Part shown: positions 1-12,025 of the stretch, piece after piece | Layout: each line of letters begins with the position of its first letter | How positions within the stretch are numbered: the first letter of the stretch is position 1 | DNA from: Epiperipatus broadwayi | Lineage: Eukaryota; Onychophora; Udeonychophora; Euonychophora; Peripatidae | DNA length: 64,000 bases | Assembly: GCA_028023455.1 (NCBI GenBank) | Contig: JAQFVV010000002.1 | Span: 32,683,725 to 32,747,724, forward strand | Direction of reading: 5' to 3' | The notes under the pieces: generated by a model | The model's input: the letters and a program-made list of their open reading frames with translations, nothing else | Database searches by the model: none | What the model was told of the DNA's origin: nothing | Made by a program: the position numbers and the translations under genes

Positions 1-285
1 ATATATATGAGAAAATATCTGAGTGCATATCACTAGCTGAAATTCAAATGCAAAACTGTTCAAATCACTATCTCAAACATGTTTTTTAGCAATGCCATCT
101 CTGTGAATAAATATAAAGTCTGAACTTCAAACAGTGTGACTTAAAGGGATACCTTCTTGAATTGTATGCTGCAATGATGTTACGTATTGAAATACAGACT
201 TATTCAAACAAAGAGTGTAAAAAAACGTTTGAGTGATTTGAACAATTTATATATATGTGTGTGATACATCCAAGTGAAAATCAAT

Positions 286-698
286 TCTCTCTCCAAGCTG
301 CATCTCTAAATCAACATGTGTAGCATAGCGTCATAGTTTAGGTATTTACCACAAAAAATTTAAGGTGTTTGTACATCATGACTTGAAATGTGAACTGTTT
401 TATATTTTTATAGATTGTCTTAGTTACTCTATAGATTGTTTTAGTTGCTCTCTATAGATTGTCTTCGTTGCTCCATTCCCTGTCAAGAAATCTTGTAAAC
501 CACACTTTAAATCATTTCAAATGTTTCAGTAAAACAAAATTTAATGTTAGTATGTTCCATCGTTGTTAAAATTCAAAGCACATTGCTATATTTTATGTCA
601 TACCTCATGATCTAGACATGACTAACTAAACCATGTTGCTATATAACAAACATATTGATTTAAAGATGGTACTGCAGACCATTTGGGAAAGAAAAACA
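286..698. repeat. Foldback repeat, family FBE copy 1
   Basis: The left end (CTCTCCAAGCTGCATCTCT, about 287-306) reappears inverted at the right end (about 660-698, ending CATTTGGGAAAGAAAAAC), so the two ends can pair as imperfect arms. The interior near 530-560 (ATTTAATGTTAGTATGTTCC) is shared with the copy at 38.6 kb. The family is non-coding; short ORFs inside it are accidental. I see no target duplication. A foldback or MITE-like element is the best reading. Confidence 0.5.
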
Positions 699-987
699 AT
701 ATTCGATGACTTTTTTGCTAGAATGTATTATATACAGGCACTCCTCAACTTTTATACATTCTACTTTTGTGCAATTCACTATTTTGTATGAAGGACAATA
801 GAAAAAGACACAGTGTGTTATGGAACTTTTTATCAAGAAAAGAAAAAGAAGAGAACAATTCAACCATCTCTTGATAAATTTATAAAGAAAACACCAGATA
901 TTAATCAATAAAATGTTATTTATTTATATGCTATTTTTTTAATATTGCTCTACTTTTGTTCATACGTGTTTCAGGAACCAATTAGGT

Positions 988-1682
988 ATGAAAGTTGAAG
1001 ACTGCCTGTATATGGAAAAGACTAAAGTAATGTTTAATGGATTTTCTCAAAATATGAAAATAAAGATTGATTATGATGAGTTAGAAGAAGTTAACAGCTA
1101 CAAATACCTTGGTCAGATTATTAATACAATTAGAAACATAATGGATGAAATTAATCATAGAATTAAACTTGGTTGGAGTGCTTTTGGCAGAAATAACTTG
1201 ATACTAAAACGAAATATGCCTATGTGTTTGAAAAGGAAGGTTTTTAATAAATGTGTTTTACCAGTTCTTACTTATGGATGTGATACTTGGACAATTAATA
1301 GAAGAGCAGTAGAGAGACTTCAGACAACTCAAAGAAGTATGGAGTGGTGCATGTTGGGAATAACAAAAAGAGATTGAAAATGCAATATATGAGAGAACAA
1401 CCAGGTGTTACTAACCTCATTGAAAAAATTAAAAAACCGAAGTGGAGTTGGGCTGGACCTATTGCTAGAAGAGATGATAATAGATGGACAATTGAAATCC
1501 CAAACTGGATTCCAAGAGATTGTAAAAGACCCAGACTACATGTGAGATGGATGGATGAAATAAGAAAGTGTACAGGGGTGATGTGGAATAGAGAAGCTAA
1601 AGATCGGTGATGGATTGAACTTAAAGAGACCTTCATCCTGTAGTGGATTGATAATGGTTGATGATGATGATGATGATGATGA
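988..1682 (+). pseudogene. RTE-like LINE, 3' fragment with decayed reverse transcriptase C-terminus
   Basis: This is the last part of a non-LTR retrotransposon polyprotein. The reading 988-1377 contains SYKYLGQIIN, the LKRKVFNKCVLPVLTYGCDT stretch after the RT palm, and LQTTQRSMEWCMLGI. After a stop and a frame change it continues at about 1380-1610 with WSWAGPIARRDDNRWTIEI and a basic tail. It ends in a run of GAT repeats at 1660-1682, as is usual for the short 3' ends of RTE-clade elements. It closely matches the longer copy at 51.3-52.9 kb. It is 5'-truncated, frameshifted and inactive. RTE clade assignment is inferred from motif style and the tandem-repeat tail. Confidence 0.85.
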
Positions 1683-1938
1683 ATGTTTATCCATAGTGTT
1701 CACTCGCTTAAAAGTGAATATAATAAAAAAAAATCCCTGACTATATTTTGAGAGAATATTAAAGCTTGATTTCCTTTTGCACTCGATTAATAAAATATAA
1801 CTTAATATGTACCTCACTTTTCATAGAAATTTTTTCTTTTTAAAAGGAATAATAGAAATAAGATGAATCTCACCAGAAATTAATTAGCATCTTGCAATAA
1901 TCTCAGGTTGGAACCAAATGCCTGCTACTAAGTGAGTG

Positions 1939-1952
1939 TCACCAATAAATGT
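1939..1952 (+). repeat. Target-site duplication, left copy, of FBB copy 1
   Basis: TCACCAATAAATGT is repeated exactly at 2514-2527 and brackets the inverted-dimer SINE. Fourteen bases is typical of target-primed reverse transcription and longer than most DNA-transposon duplications. Confidence 0.8.
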
Positions 1953-2513
1953 AATATGTTGGACTATTTCTATCATTTATGAGTGAATGTTGAATGTATA
2001 GAAAATTTTACACTTTATTTAAACTTTTCAAATACAAACAACTTGTTAGTAATAACACACAGACAATACAGTTTAGTAATTACACAACGTTTGCGAGTAG
2101 TATTATTCTCCACTCTTCTTCAGGTGTTGCTTAGAAGTTGAACTTGCACCTTTTTTGAATATCGAATTCAAGGCAAACGGCTCTACCAACTGAACTATTC
2201 TGTCAAAAGCTCAGTTGGTAGAGCGTTTGCCTTGAATTCGATATTCATTAATCTAAAGGTGGGTGTTCAACTTCTAAGCAAATATTGTCACTGTGCATAT
2301 AGGCCAGCAACACCTGAAGAAGAGTGGAGAATAATACTACTCGAAACATTGCGTAATTACTAACCTGTGTTGTCTATTTGTGTTATTACTAATAAGTTGT
2401 TTGTATTTGGAAAGTTTAAATAAAGTTAAAAATTTTCTATACATTCAACATTCACTCATAAATGATGGAAATCATTCAATATATCACATCTTATAATATA
2501 CCATCATTACAAA
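1953..2513 (+). repeat. Inverted-dimer tRNA SINE (family FBB) copy 1
   Basis: The element is a long palindrome with tRNA-like heads at its centre. Around 2205-2240 it reads AGCTCAGTTGGTAGAGCG, an A-box-like tRNA segment, and about 2160-2200 holds its inverted copy. Both arms then run outward through a conserved hairpin (CCTGAAGAAGAG...GAAAC), an AT-rich body and ATGATGGAAAT. The right arm alone carries about 45 extra bases, the SINE 3' end also found at 19.2 and 25.3 kb. The 14-bp direct repeat TCACCAATAAATGT flanks it at 1939-1952 and 2514-2527. It is therefore a complete retroposed unit, not two chance neighbours. Confidence 0.8.
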
Positions 2514-3000
2514 TCACCAATAAATGTTTTTTTTCCCCATTTACAAATGTGTATACTGTATTAACAAGCCGGTATGTTATTAATGTAATGCAGGGAGGGT
2601 GAGTGACAAGAGTTACTATAATATTATAATTTATAAACAAAATTAAAAATAAATTTAAAAACAAAACATTAATATTACAGTAATTTAATTAAATAAAATG
2701 AAATTTAAAAAAAGGATAAAAAAACTAAATTATTATTTTATGTTATTCAATTACTAGATGAAGATTCTATTCAGTTAGCACAAAAATTCAAGTTGCAATA
2801 CATAATATATATGACTGCTGTAAACAGAATTGAGTTTCCAAAAAGAAAATTGTACTCTGCATAATTTTGGAGTTCTGATGTTTTATGTGTATGCCCAAAT
2901 AAATTGCATGCATGATTTACAAGAAGTTCTATTATGGTAACTCACTGTTAAGAAAATCGCTATTACAACAAGAAAGTTATAAGACAAAATGTGAATAATA

Positions 3001-3112
3001 GTCAACCTTTGGTAGCTGAGAGGTCAGCGCAGCTGCCTTGCAAGCAGTTGCTTGCAGACAGTTGTGGCGGGTTCGCTTCCCGGCCGATGCTTTGACATAT
3101 GGAAATGGGAAT
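3001..3112 (+). repeat. tRNA-derived SINE, family A copy 1
   Basis: A tRNA-like head has an A-box region near GGTAGCTGAGAGGTCAGCGC and a clear B box GGTTCGCTTCC at 3070-3080, followed by the unique tail CGATGCTTTGACATATGG. Three more copies with the same tail are at 4.4, 24.9 and 29.4 kb. The inserted bases between the anticodon-like arm and the B box resemble a long variable arm (Leu/Ser type). The tail and flanking context rule out a working tRNA gene. Confidence 0.75.
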
Positions 3113-3254
3113 AATATTGCAAAGTAATATATCATTTAATCAGATGGGCAGATAAAATTATATTGTAGCAAGCAGGATATGTTTAATATGCTTGGAATTC
3201 GTTACAATATGTAGTATGAAGATATCTAAAGGGATTATTAGATACTAATGACAA

Positions 3255-3372
3255 AAGGCATTTGGCTTTATTGTTCACATGTTCATAATAAGTTCATGTC
3301 AGAATTGATCCTGGGATCTTCCGATCCCATGACGGATGCTCTACCCACCACACCAAACCATGCAGACGATAA
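3255..3372 (-). repeat. tRNA-derived SINE, family C copy 1
   Basis: On the minus strand it reads GGTGGGTAGAGCATCC (A-box-like), then AGGATCAATTC (B-box-like), then GAACTTATTATGAAC. The same 3' section (roughly GAACTTCTTATGAACTCC then TGAGCAATAAAGCC) recurs at 20.1, 40.6 and 58.0 kb, which defines the family. Confidence 0.65.
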
Positions 3373-3379
3373 GTCTTTT

Positions 3380-4338
3380 AATTGAGTACTTATCTCTGTT
3401 TAATACAGGATATCAGAATTTCTAAGAGAACTCTTGCCTGGAACAAGGTCATGTGACAAGCATGACAAATTTTTAGCCCATTCCTATTGTATTTTTTCCC
3501 TCAACCAAATTTCTTTATCCATCCTCCCATATTTCATGAAGTACCTCAATATTTAATGTTTTTATACTTCATCAGTAAAAGTATCCTACTTTTTTTATCC
3601 TTCATTCTACGCTTTTTTATTGCCTAATAATGCCTGAGAGGTGAGATGTCCAGGAATAAAATTGGCTCAAGAAAATATCTAGAAACCTTTGGAAGACATC
3701 GATGGTTTTAATTGAGAAAAGATAGCATCATTATTCTGATAATTTCAGTCAGTTAGTACTTATTCTGCAACAATCTAATAATGTGTAAAGAATGATTTGT
3801 TATATGATTGATGATTGTCCACTACAGTGACACCTGGGTAGAGATTTTGTAATTACCTGAAAGAGAACTGTATCTACCATTAATGATTGTGGATTCAATA
3901 GTTATCAGTATCTAAATAAAATTGTAGTTCGTCATGGTATGATATCGTTTTTGCTGCTGTGTTGGAGTTCTATCACTGTGGAAAGTGAGAACATTTTTGT
4001 AAAGCATTGGATATCATTACTATGTGTCCAAAATGTGCTATTACACATCTTATTAGCATGATTTTAAATCCTTCTAAAATAGACATGTTAATTCTATAGA
4101 CAGCATAGGGAATTAGAACCATTCTCAGATAGCACCACATCTCAAATCTATCCTTTTTTCATCTGATTTTTTTTGTGTGTCTAAATTTCAGTTACATGAG
4201 TATCATTTGAAATATTTTGGTCTTTTTATATTTAAGACATTTTTGTCTTTGGGTTTTTGCTATCATAATTCTATGTATTTCCTGTTCTCATTGATCATTA
4301 TTGACTATGATGGAGTTCAAGTATTCAAATTAATTTTT
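3380..4338. other. AT-rich region with no recognised gene
   Basis: No ORF of note, no domain and no strong repeat could be read. It probably holds old unrecognisable repeat DNA. Confidence 0.4.
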
Positions 4339-4339
4339 T

Positions 4340-4445
4340 TTCCTCATGTGTCATAGCATCAGCCGGGAAGCGAACCCACTATCCCGGGATAACTGCTTGT
4401 AAAGCAGCTGTCAATGACCTTTCAACTACCAATGCTTGACTATTC
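4340..4445 (-). repeat. tRNA-derived SINE, family A copy 2
   Basis: This is the reverse complement of the family A head and tail: CATAGCATCAGCCGGGAAGC followed by GAACCCACT (B box on the minus strand) and ACTGCTTGTAAAGCAGCTGT (the anticodon-arm hairpin). It ends at CAATGCTTGAC, matching the family's 5' end. Confidence 0.75.
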
Positions 4446-5084
4446 AAATTAATTTATCACTTCAAAACCTGTGACACTTCTAATTTGAAGGAATTGTTAT
4501 TGATCTATAATCATAATGTTAGTTTTTAAGATAAAATATTCAAGACCATCTGTTTTTTTTTGGTATTTATGATATTTATTAACTTTTCATCAGCAGCAAG
4601 GATCAAAATGTCATCAAAAATATGTGTTTCTCTCTTCTACTGCTATTCAACCCCTCTTTAAAAATATTGTGAGTGAGAATCTCATTACAGATATTAAAAA
4701 GACAGGGATAGATTACATCTTTGCCTAACATCCATCTGTTTCTGTTAGTAAAAACTTTATTTCGATTTTCACAGAATTAAATTCACAAAGATTTCAGATG
4801 AATTGTACCATATTCAAAGATGTCTCCAAGTGCAAGAATATCGCCCACAGCTTTCATCATTTTATTTTGGAAAAAGCTTTTTTGTAGTTCATAAAATATC
4901 TGTATTTCAAAGTTATATTCCCTAGCTCTTTCAATCATTCGATAAATTTTAAGTATCTGAAGGTTTGTGCTTTTTCTAGGGCATAAAACGTGCCTGCTCA
5001 TCAGATACTTTTGGAAGAATGAATGCCTTTGGATATCAATAATTACTAGAAATGAATAATCAAATAGATTTATTGTTTGAAAGC

Positions 5085-5172
5085 TTTATGAAGTTTGGGC
5101 AATGGAAATGGCAGAACTGGAATTGAGCCATAGACCTTAAGGTCCACAGTCTGATACCCTATCATTGTATTA
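5085..5172 (-). repeat. tRNA-derived SINE, family C, decayed copy
   Basis: On the minus strand ATGATAGGGTATCAGACTG acts as an A-box-like segment and GGCTCAATTCC as a B-box-like segment. The part AGCTTTATGAAGTTTGGGC aligns loosely with the family C 3' section. It is divergent, so confidence is moderate. Confidence 0.5.
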
Positions 5173-5450
5173 AATCATGAAGAGCAATAATTATGTTGTT
5201 AATAGTATCAGAAAATAATTATGTTGAGCATCATTGTAATATTTACATGTGGTATTAACGTTATTGTCCTGTGATAGTTACAGTTAGGTGGATTGCATAA
5301 AAGAAGATAAGATTGGATTACACTAATCTCTTAGTGATGTTTTAATTCTTCAGATTTTCTGATGAAATTAATCATTATGATCTGGTCTCATATCATTAAT
5401 GGTTTTAGCTAGTAATTAATCTATAGGAATAGATAAAATTGTCTACGTCT

Positions 5451-5632
5451 GATTGAAAAATATCTGGTTCTAGATTATTTTCTTCAATTGCTTTTTATAC
5501 ATATATGGTCAGCTGAAAAACATCTGGTTCTAGATTATTTTCTTCAATTGCTTTTTATACATATATGGTCAGCTGAAAAACATCTGGTTCTAGATTATTT
5601 TCTTCAATTGCTTTTTATACATATATGGTTGG
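5451..5632 (+). repeat. 60-bp tandem repeat, about three copies
   Basis: The unit ATCTGGTTCTAGATTATTTT... ending TATGGTCAGCTGAAAAA repeats in exact 60-base register from 5461, 5521 and 5581 with almost no differences. Such near-identity points to a recent local duplication. No coding role is visible. Confidence 0.95.
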
Positions 5633-5634
5633 CA

Positions 5635-8465
5635 TAAGTCGTAGTAAAAATTTCAACCTTTTTATTTAATATTACCACAATAATTTCATTTGCTTTTGAA
5701 TCTGTATTTACACGAGAGGTATCGTGTTTTTCTGTATTATTCAAATGATTAGTTGTTATTAGTGTCTTGCCGTAATTACTGAAATTTTTTTTATTTTGAA
5801 ATAATTCTTACCTTTTAACAAACATGTTTAAATTAAGACTTCCGATAGTTGGTGTTAATGTTTTTAAGGCATTATTTAGTTTGTATTGATCCTAACTGAT
5901 TCTAAGATTAATTTTTTAACATCAGTCCATCCTTTTTCACAGTCTTGATCAGTAATATGCAAATTTCGTTGTTGAAAGTTATCCCAGAAATCTGGTATCT
6001 TATTTTTTGTAGTTTTTATTTATGCAACTTAGTTTAATTTTTAATTCTATTTGAGTCAGTAATAAGGGCCATATTCGGCACTATCATAATCACCACTGTT
6101 TTAAACTAAAACTAATTTTTTAGATTTTCGTAAATACTATTGGATGTTATCCAAGTAAAGAATTAGTGGGGGGTGGTGTTAAAATGTTATACTAATTTTA
6201 GTAGCGAATTCCATTTCTCTTGCCATGTCCGTATTTCCCCACATTCTTTAGATGATTATTTACCCTGTATCTCTCACTTTAACATTGAAATCTCTCATTA
6301 CAGTGATTATTTTCTTTTGATTTGAAGATCTTGATCATGATTTCAAGTTCGGAATAAATTTCTTCAGTTTTATGATCTATATATGTTGACAAGTAAACCT
6401 AATTCATAGAAATCTAAGCTATTTTGTTGATAGATAATATTTGATTATTCCTTAGATGATAGGCCTCAACAAAACTCACACCATTCCCTTTTATCCTTTT
6501 GAAAACCTATCTGAAAAATAGATCATATGATTAGTTGACATGACAAGCCCACTTTCTGGTCAATAACTCTGATATTCCACAAAAAGAATATTTTATGCAA
6601 TTGGTGTTTGTCCAGTAAGATAGAGTTTTTTTGTTTGTAATATCCAGGTTGAATTTTATTTGCCCATCAAGAACCTCTCTCAGTTGTAGATATTTTTATA
6701 ATTTCTGCCACTAGCAAATTTATCAAGTGGGTCCTGGTTTTCTACCCCTGCATGCCCAGTCATTAATTGCATTTCAACTGATCTGAACTAGGATTTCCAC
6801 TGGTTATTGTATGGTGTATTTGGTGTCACATTCACTGAAAGATTGATAATTTAAAGAAAAAAAATGCATTAAAAAATACATTAAAAAATGATGAAGGGGT
6901 GTGCTTCATTTACTGTACATTCTTACAAGATACAGACAAATTTGGTAGAAGATGGAGAAAATTTTATCTGTAACACCTAAGATTTATTGGGATGATTTCA
7001 GGTGTTTTAATTCTGAATGTAAACAAATATGTAATATGATACAGTACTTCAGAATAAGACTCATGCACCTATTGCAATCTGATGATGGAATGCTCAAAGG
7101 CCACCCTGAGGCTGAGATTCTTATCACACCCATGTTGATCTAAGGTCAATCTGACCCCTCATGTACAGGACATAATCCATTTAATACATATACAAGGGAT
7201 GGGCAGACATCTCTACTATGTAATAACTGAAACACACAGGCTTATTATATACCTGTGTCCATATATGTAATATATAGGGTATATGAGCACAGACTTTCAC
7301 ATGACCCACCACTCTCCTCACTATCTCATAACACTGATACACTTGAACACATATATGTTGAAAAGATAAATAATCACCAATAATATGTTATATTTGTAAT
7401 TTTTCTTAAATTTTGTAGTACTGTTGTAATTAAATGTTAATGTTATTTTTAAAGTTAACAAAGTGTTGAGATTCTCTTTTTTTATTTTCCAAGCCATTAT
7501 TCATCATTCTAACCATATATATATTGTAATAATTAAAGATATTTGGTATATTTGCTCATAATCTAAATAAATCATTTTTTTTTATAGCGCGATGTTTATA
7601 AACTGTAATATTTAACACAGCATTACGCTGTTGCACATGCGCTTTGAAGATTTTAACTATAAATGAATGATAAGAAAAAATATTGTAATTGTTAAAGATA
7701 TTTGATATTGAATCAGAAATATTCAGTAATTAATATATATTAAGGCTATAATCTTAAGACTATATGCCTAAAATGCGACAGTAGGGACTTCTACAAATCT
7801 AAACACAAGATTAACAACTTTAAAAGACAAGAGTGGCCATTCTTATCTTAGACCTAATTTCTAAATATATAGGTGAATCTAAAGCATTTTGATTTGAGAG
7901 TGTGAAGCTATTAACTACTTCACTGATTAAGTCCACAATTTCTATACAAACTAACATATGCGAAATCTTTCGATTTACAATGAGTCAATATGAAGTTCTT
8001 ATAATTAGAAATCTTTTAGAACAATTTAAACTTGTAATAAATAATTTGTCAAGCGCATACTCATTACGTAAGTAATATGTAAATTCTCTTTATCTTATTT
8101 GAGGATTGTAAAGAAGACTGATAACTAATATGACATATAAAAACAAAATGATTAGATTATAATACACGATGATAAGAAATTATTTTAAATTTGTTACGTT
8201 AGTTAATAATGATCCATATTAGTTAACAATTTTTAATTTAGTTTTAGTCAAATTTTATAAGAAAAATAGTTAATGATTTTGAAAGATAAGAATTGATGAC
8301 TACTTGTTTATTAAGTATTTTTAAGTGTAACTAAATGTAAGCAAAATTCCTCTTTACATTTGGCATTTGGTTACGTAAATTTATTTATTTTAAGAAGCAA
8401 TAATAATTACCTGGGATGTTGATTATGTTATGAAATGTTAGTGAAGGAGTGATATAATTATTTTA
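5635..8465. other. AT-rich intergenic region
   Basis: No supported gene. A short piece near 7290-7345 (CTCACTATCTCATAACACTG then ATACAC) resembles the central hairpin of the nested foldback at 28.9-29.1 kb. The rest shows no readable structure. Confidence 0.4.
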
Positions 8466-8483
8466 TTAGATAAATGAATATAA

Positions 8484-8563
8484 AAGCAGGCAAACCTCTC
8501 CGTACAGTAGTAATACTTAGTGCAAGCATAAGAAATGGTGATCATGTGATGTTTAGCGGTTTA
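8484..8563 (+). repeat. Short FBD retroposon, copy 1
   Basis: This 80-bp unit starts AAAGCAGGCAAACCTCTCC, the outer end of the FBD foldback, and ends GGTGATCATGTGATGTTT, the family's constant tail, with the palindromic body missing. It lies between exact 14-bp direct repeats ATAAATGAATATAA at 8470-8483 and 8564-8577. The duplication shows that the short form is a mobile unit rather than debris. Confidence 0.8.
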
Positions 8564-9222
8564 ATAAATGAATATAATATGCTGTTCTAGTTAAATTAAT
8601 TGAAGAGATTTTAATGTTTATTGTAATTTGTTTATTTTAATTGCGAGTGATGGGAGTATCATCATTATTTTAGTGGAGTAGTATTTCATAATATTCCTAT
8701 ACTTTTTAGTATATGCTTGATGTTTAAAAAGGGATACTTTACTAGTTGATTAAATAGCAAGCCTCATGATTATAGTTATTTTATTATTACATAATTTTTT
8801 AAGATTGATATAACATATTAGACATGAAATGAGTAATATTTGTATTGTAGAAATTTCATGTATAAGAAAGAAATTGAACTTGCCTGAGCTAGGAGTTAGT
8901 TGTTTTTACATCCACCTTATCATAGTAGTGGGTGGTTGTCCAGGCAGGGTACTGATTATATATATAAGAAATACATCATTTTCCAGCATTATATATAATT
9001 GCCGGGCTTAACTACTGAACAAAATATTATTAATAAACATATTTTGGCATCCGTTTACTTAATAGATGGCTGAATCATTTAGTAAATAATGAAATGCTCA
9101 CATGTCTATCGACAGTGATTGGTTCATTAGCCGAGATCAGAAATTAAATAAATTATGTAAACTTAAGCATTAAAATAAGCATAATGAATTAGAATGTCAA
9201 ACAGATTCATGTTACCCGTTTT

Positions 9223-9285
9223 TAAAACAGGCAAAACTGACTAATACACAAGCATAAGAGGAGGTGGTCATGTGATGTTTATTGT
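9223..9285 (+). repeat. Short FBD retroposon, copy 2
   Basis: Only the outer end (AAAACAGGCAAAACTGAC) and the constant tail (GCATAAGAGGAGGTGGTCAT then GTGATGTTT) remain. Exact 11-bp repeats TTACCCGTTTT flank it at 9212-9222 and 9286-9296. It has the same structure as the 8.5-kb copy but a different target site. Confidence 0.8.
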
Positions 9286-9299
9286 TTACCCGTTTTGTT

Positions 9300-10980
9300 A
9301 ATATATAAAAAAACCTCCAATTTGGGAGAGATTTTTTTTATTCTCTCACATGATAAATGTATTATTTGATATTAAAATTATATATATAAGGGTATCATGT
9401 TATAAATTAAGTTTTTTATAAAAATATAAAATTTTCAGAATAATCATCAAAACTTTTGATAGTTACTCCATTATAATGTGAAAGAAACTTCTTAGCTATT
9501 CCAAGAAAACTTCGTTTGATAAATACTCACTTTTCAGATATTAGTTTTAGATTAAATTATTCATTAAAATTATTAAAGTAAAAAGTAAAAGTACTGTCTT
9601 TCCTCATTACCTTTCTTTGAGTTTGTAAAAAAAATTTCTAAAAAAAGCCATATAATTCAATGACAGTTTATAATATTAATACCAAATAGTAGGAATTCTT
9701 TGCAAGTTTATTTAAATGATTCTTGGATCTCTATTTTTATTTTTGTCACATAATGTCAAGAATACTATGAAAGTTCAAAAAAATTTAATTTTTTATTTTT
9801 TAGTATATTTATGTGAACAAAAGTACATTTTTTAAATTTCACTTTTTAATTTTATAAAGACATGGAAATTAGGAAAGAAAAAAGTTTAGATACAATTTAC
9901 TTCTGTTAGATGGGAGTATTATAAAAAGTAGTGAATTCTATATAAAATTTTAAATTTTTCACTAATTTTTTGCTAAAATTATTTGCAAACCTTAAAATAA
10001 CATACTGGCATTGGGAAATGGGTGGAAATTGAGACGCAAGATTTTCCGGATACCCAAAAAGCAGACTATATTAAATAAAAGCATATAAAAACAGCTCAAT
10101 GATTATCCTATTCACTATATAAATTTTTTTAACCTGATGAATAGAATGGCTGTGGTATAAGAAAATGGGTATTATTTGCGAGGTTGTTTAAATGGTTTTT
10201 ACTCATCTTTTATTTCTGGTCACTATATTACTAAAAACAAAAATGCAATGTACAAAATTATTTAAATAAACTTATAAATAATTCCCAGTTTCTTGTATCA
10301 ATGCTGATCTGTTTATGAGAGAAAATCTGACTTAATAGATTGGTGTTAATAAAGAAAGTATGAATTATTTGCCTTAAATGGTTCTCAGCCTACCAAAAAT
10401 AAAAATGTAGCATAAAAAATTATTTAAATAGACTTGCAAAGGATGCTTGTTTTCTTGTCAAAAAATCTGATGAATAGATGGCCGTTGATATAGAAAAAGC
10501 AGGTGTTATTTCCAAGTTATTTAAATTAACTTCTGTTGCTTTTATTTTTGGCCGCATATTCTAAGAATATTATGAATGCTGGGAAAGAAATAATTTTTTT
10601 TTTACTTTTTTAATGCTTTTTATATGAATAAATGTTTCTTTAAAAAAATTTTATTACGACATGAATAATTTATTTTTTGAGCAATCTCTCTTTTAAATGC
10701 ACTATTATTTTTAGTACAGTAATACACTATATAAAACAAAGTGAACATTTAGTTACTCAGGAGCTCAATTGACAGGTTACGCTTCTCGTCAGGAACCTTT
10801 GGCTCTCTTACTACACTTCCACAGTGATTAATTTCTGCTTTTTTATTTTCTTTATAATATTGGTATATCTGATTGTCTTCTTTTTGAGGAATTCTAATAC
10901 AATATTTTGGTTAAGACTTGATAAGAGCATTTGGAAGCCTTCTCTCCAAATAGAGCAGATTTCTAAAAGCACGTAGATTT
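9300..10980. other. AT-rich region with no recognised gene
   Basis: Very A+T-rich with loosely recurring phrases such as a run resembling TTTGCAAGTTTATTTAAATG at 9.7, 10.25 and 10.4 kb. These suggest old, diverged local duplications. No ORF or domain is supported. Confidence 0.4.
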
Positions 10981-11117
10981 TGTTTTTCATGATATACCCT
11001 GCAACTTGAATCTTTTACTTATGAGCCCAATACGCTCACTGCTAAATCATATTGGCAAAGGCAAGACTTTGCTTTTAAAGATTGTCTTTATATATTGCAG
11101 TGAATAGAAAGGATTCC

Positions 11118-11260
11118 ATCATGCAATAAAAATAGTATATCTCTCTGCCATGCTTATAATCTGGGTTCAAATCTGGACTCAAAAAAAATTTTTAATTTCT
11201 AATTCAGGCTTAGGATTTAAGTAGACACCCTGCAACAACTCAGCCAAATGAGTATGTAGT
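11118..11260 (+). repeat. tRNA-derived SINE, fourth family, copy 1
   Basis: CTGCCATGCTTATAATCTGG and the B box GGTTCAAATCTGG lead into a body ending CAGGCTTAGGATTT. The same order (TCTGCCTAACATG, TTCGAATCTGG, GGCTTAGGATTTTC) is at 55.6 kb. The A-box side is weak here. Confidence 0.55.
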
Positions 11261-11499
11261 TTTTTTTTTAGCTAGAGGATGAAATAATTAAACATTCAAA
11301 CCCTTACTGCCCAGTGGTTTGCATGTTTTGTGTTTTATACCTTCATCACTGTTACCTATGAGGAACTATGGAAAAAACTCTCATCTTGTAATGAGCTTTT
11401 TTCAATTAATTATTGTAGTGTTAACTTTATTCAAGGTGACACTAATTAGTAATTAGTTATTCTTTCAATCATCACCTTAGAAATTGAACAAATTGCTTT

Positions 11500-11735
11500 A
11501 TCTTGCACATCACTTGAAAATATTCTCGAGACACGTGACTTTACTGTTTATACACACTTTGATTCAAATTAAAACTTCATGTTAGCAAGTTATTCTCTGA
11601 TGGGTTTAAATATGAAGCACATTGTCATATTGTGGTGAATAGCTGAATTATATCTCTATGTAGCCCATGTACTGATTCGGAGATGGCGCTGTAGGCAGTT
11701 TGGAGAGAGAACCAGTCCCCTTTTCATTGAAACAC
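11500..11735. repeat. FBE family fragment
   Basis: The end GGTGAATAGCTGAATTATAT, CTGATTCGGAGATGGCGCTG and CAGTTTGGAGAGAGAACCAG matches the right arms of the FBE foldbacks at 39.0 and 42.8 kb. The left arm is missing or decayed. Confidence 0.5.
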
Positions 11736-12025
11736 TGTGTACAATACAGTATTATATATAATCAAAAATATATTGAACAGCTAAATTTTTATTTTTTAAA
11801 AGCAGTAAGCAGTAGAAAGAAAACTTTTTTGAGATTATAGCTTTTAGTGTCTCTCTCTTTTAATAGATAGCTAATGTGTCAAGTAATTTCTTCTGTATAA
11901 TATATCAGCTGGAGAATATCTTTCAATGCAGGCTAATTCAATTTCTAAATCTGATAATGGGTTGTTATTTTTCGCCAATATTAATCATTTCTCGTGAAAC
12001 TGAAAGCGTATATCTATACAGAAAA

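Noticed and set aside
660-908. 82-aa minus-strand ORF
   Set aside because: Low-complexity, cysteine/phenylalanine-rich translation of AT-rich repeat DNA overlapping a foldback arm; no domain.
2314-2350. True hammerhead in the FBB SINE
   Set aside because: CTGAAGA and GAAAC are present, but an extra base precedes helix II and no convincing helix III plus NUH triplet can be drawn in all copies.
3001-3112. Functional tRNA gene
   Set aside because: The head is tRNA-like but acceptor pairing fails and the same unique tail follows in four dispersed copies, so it is a SINE.
5451-5632. CRISPR array
   Set aside because: Head-to-tail identical units without distinct spacers in eukaryotic-type DNA; an ordinary tandem repeat.
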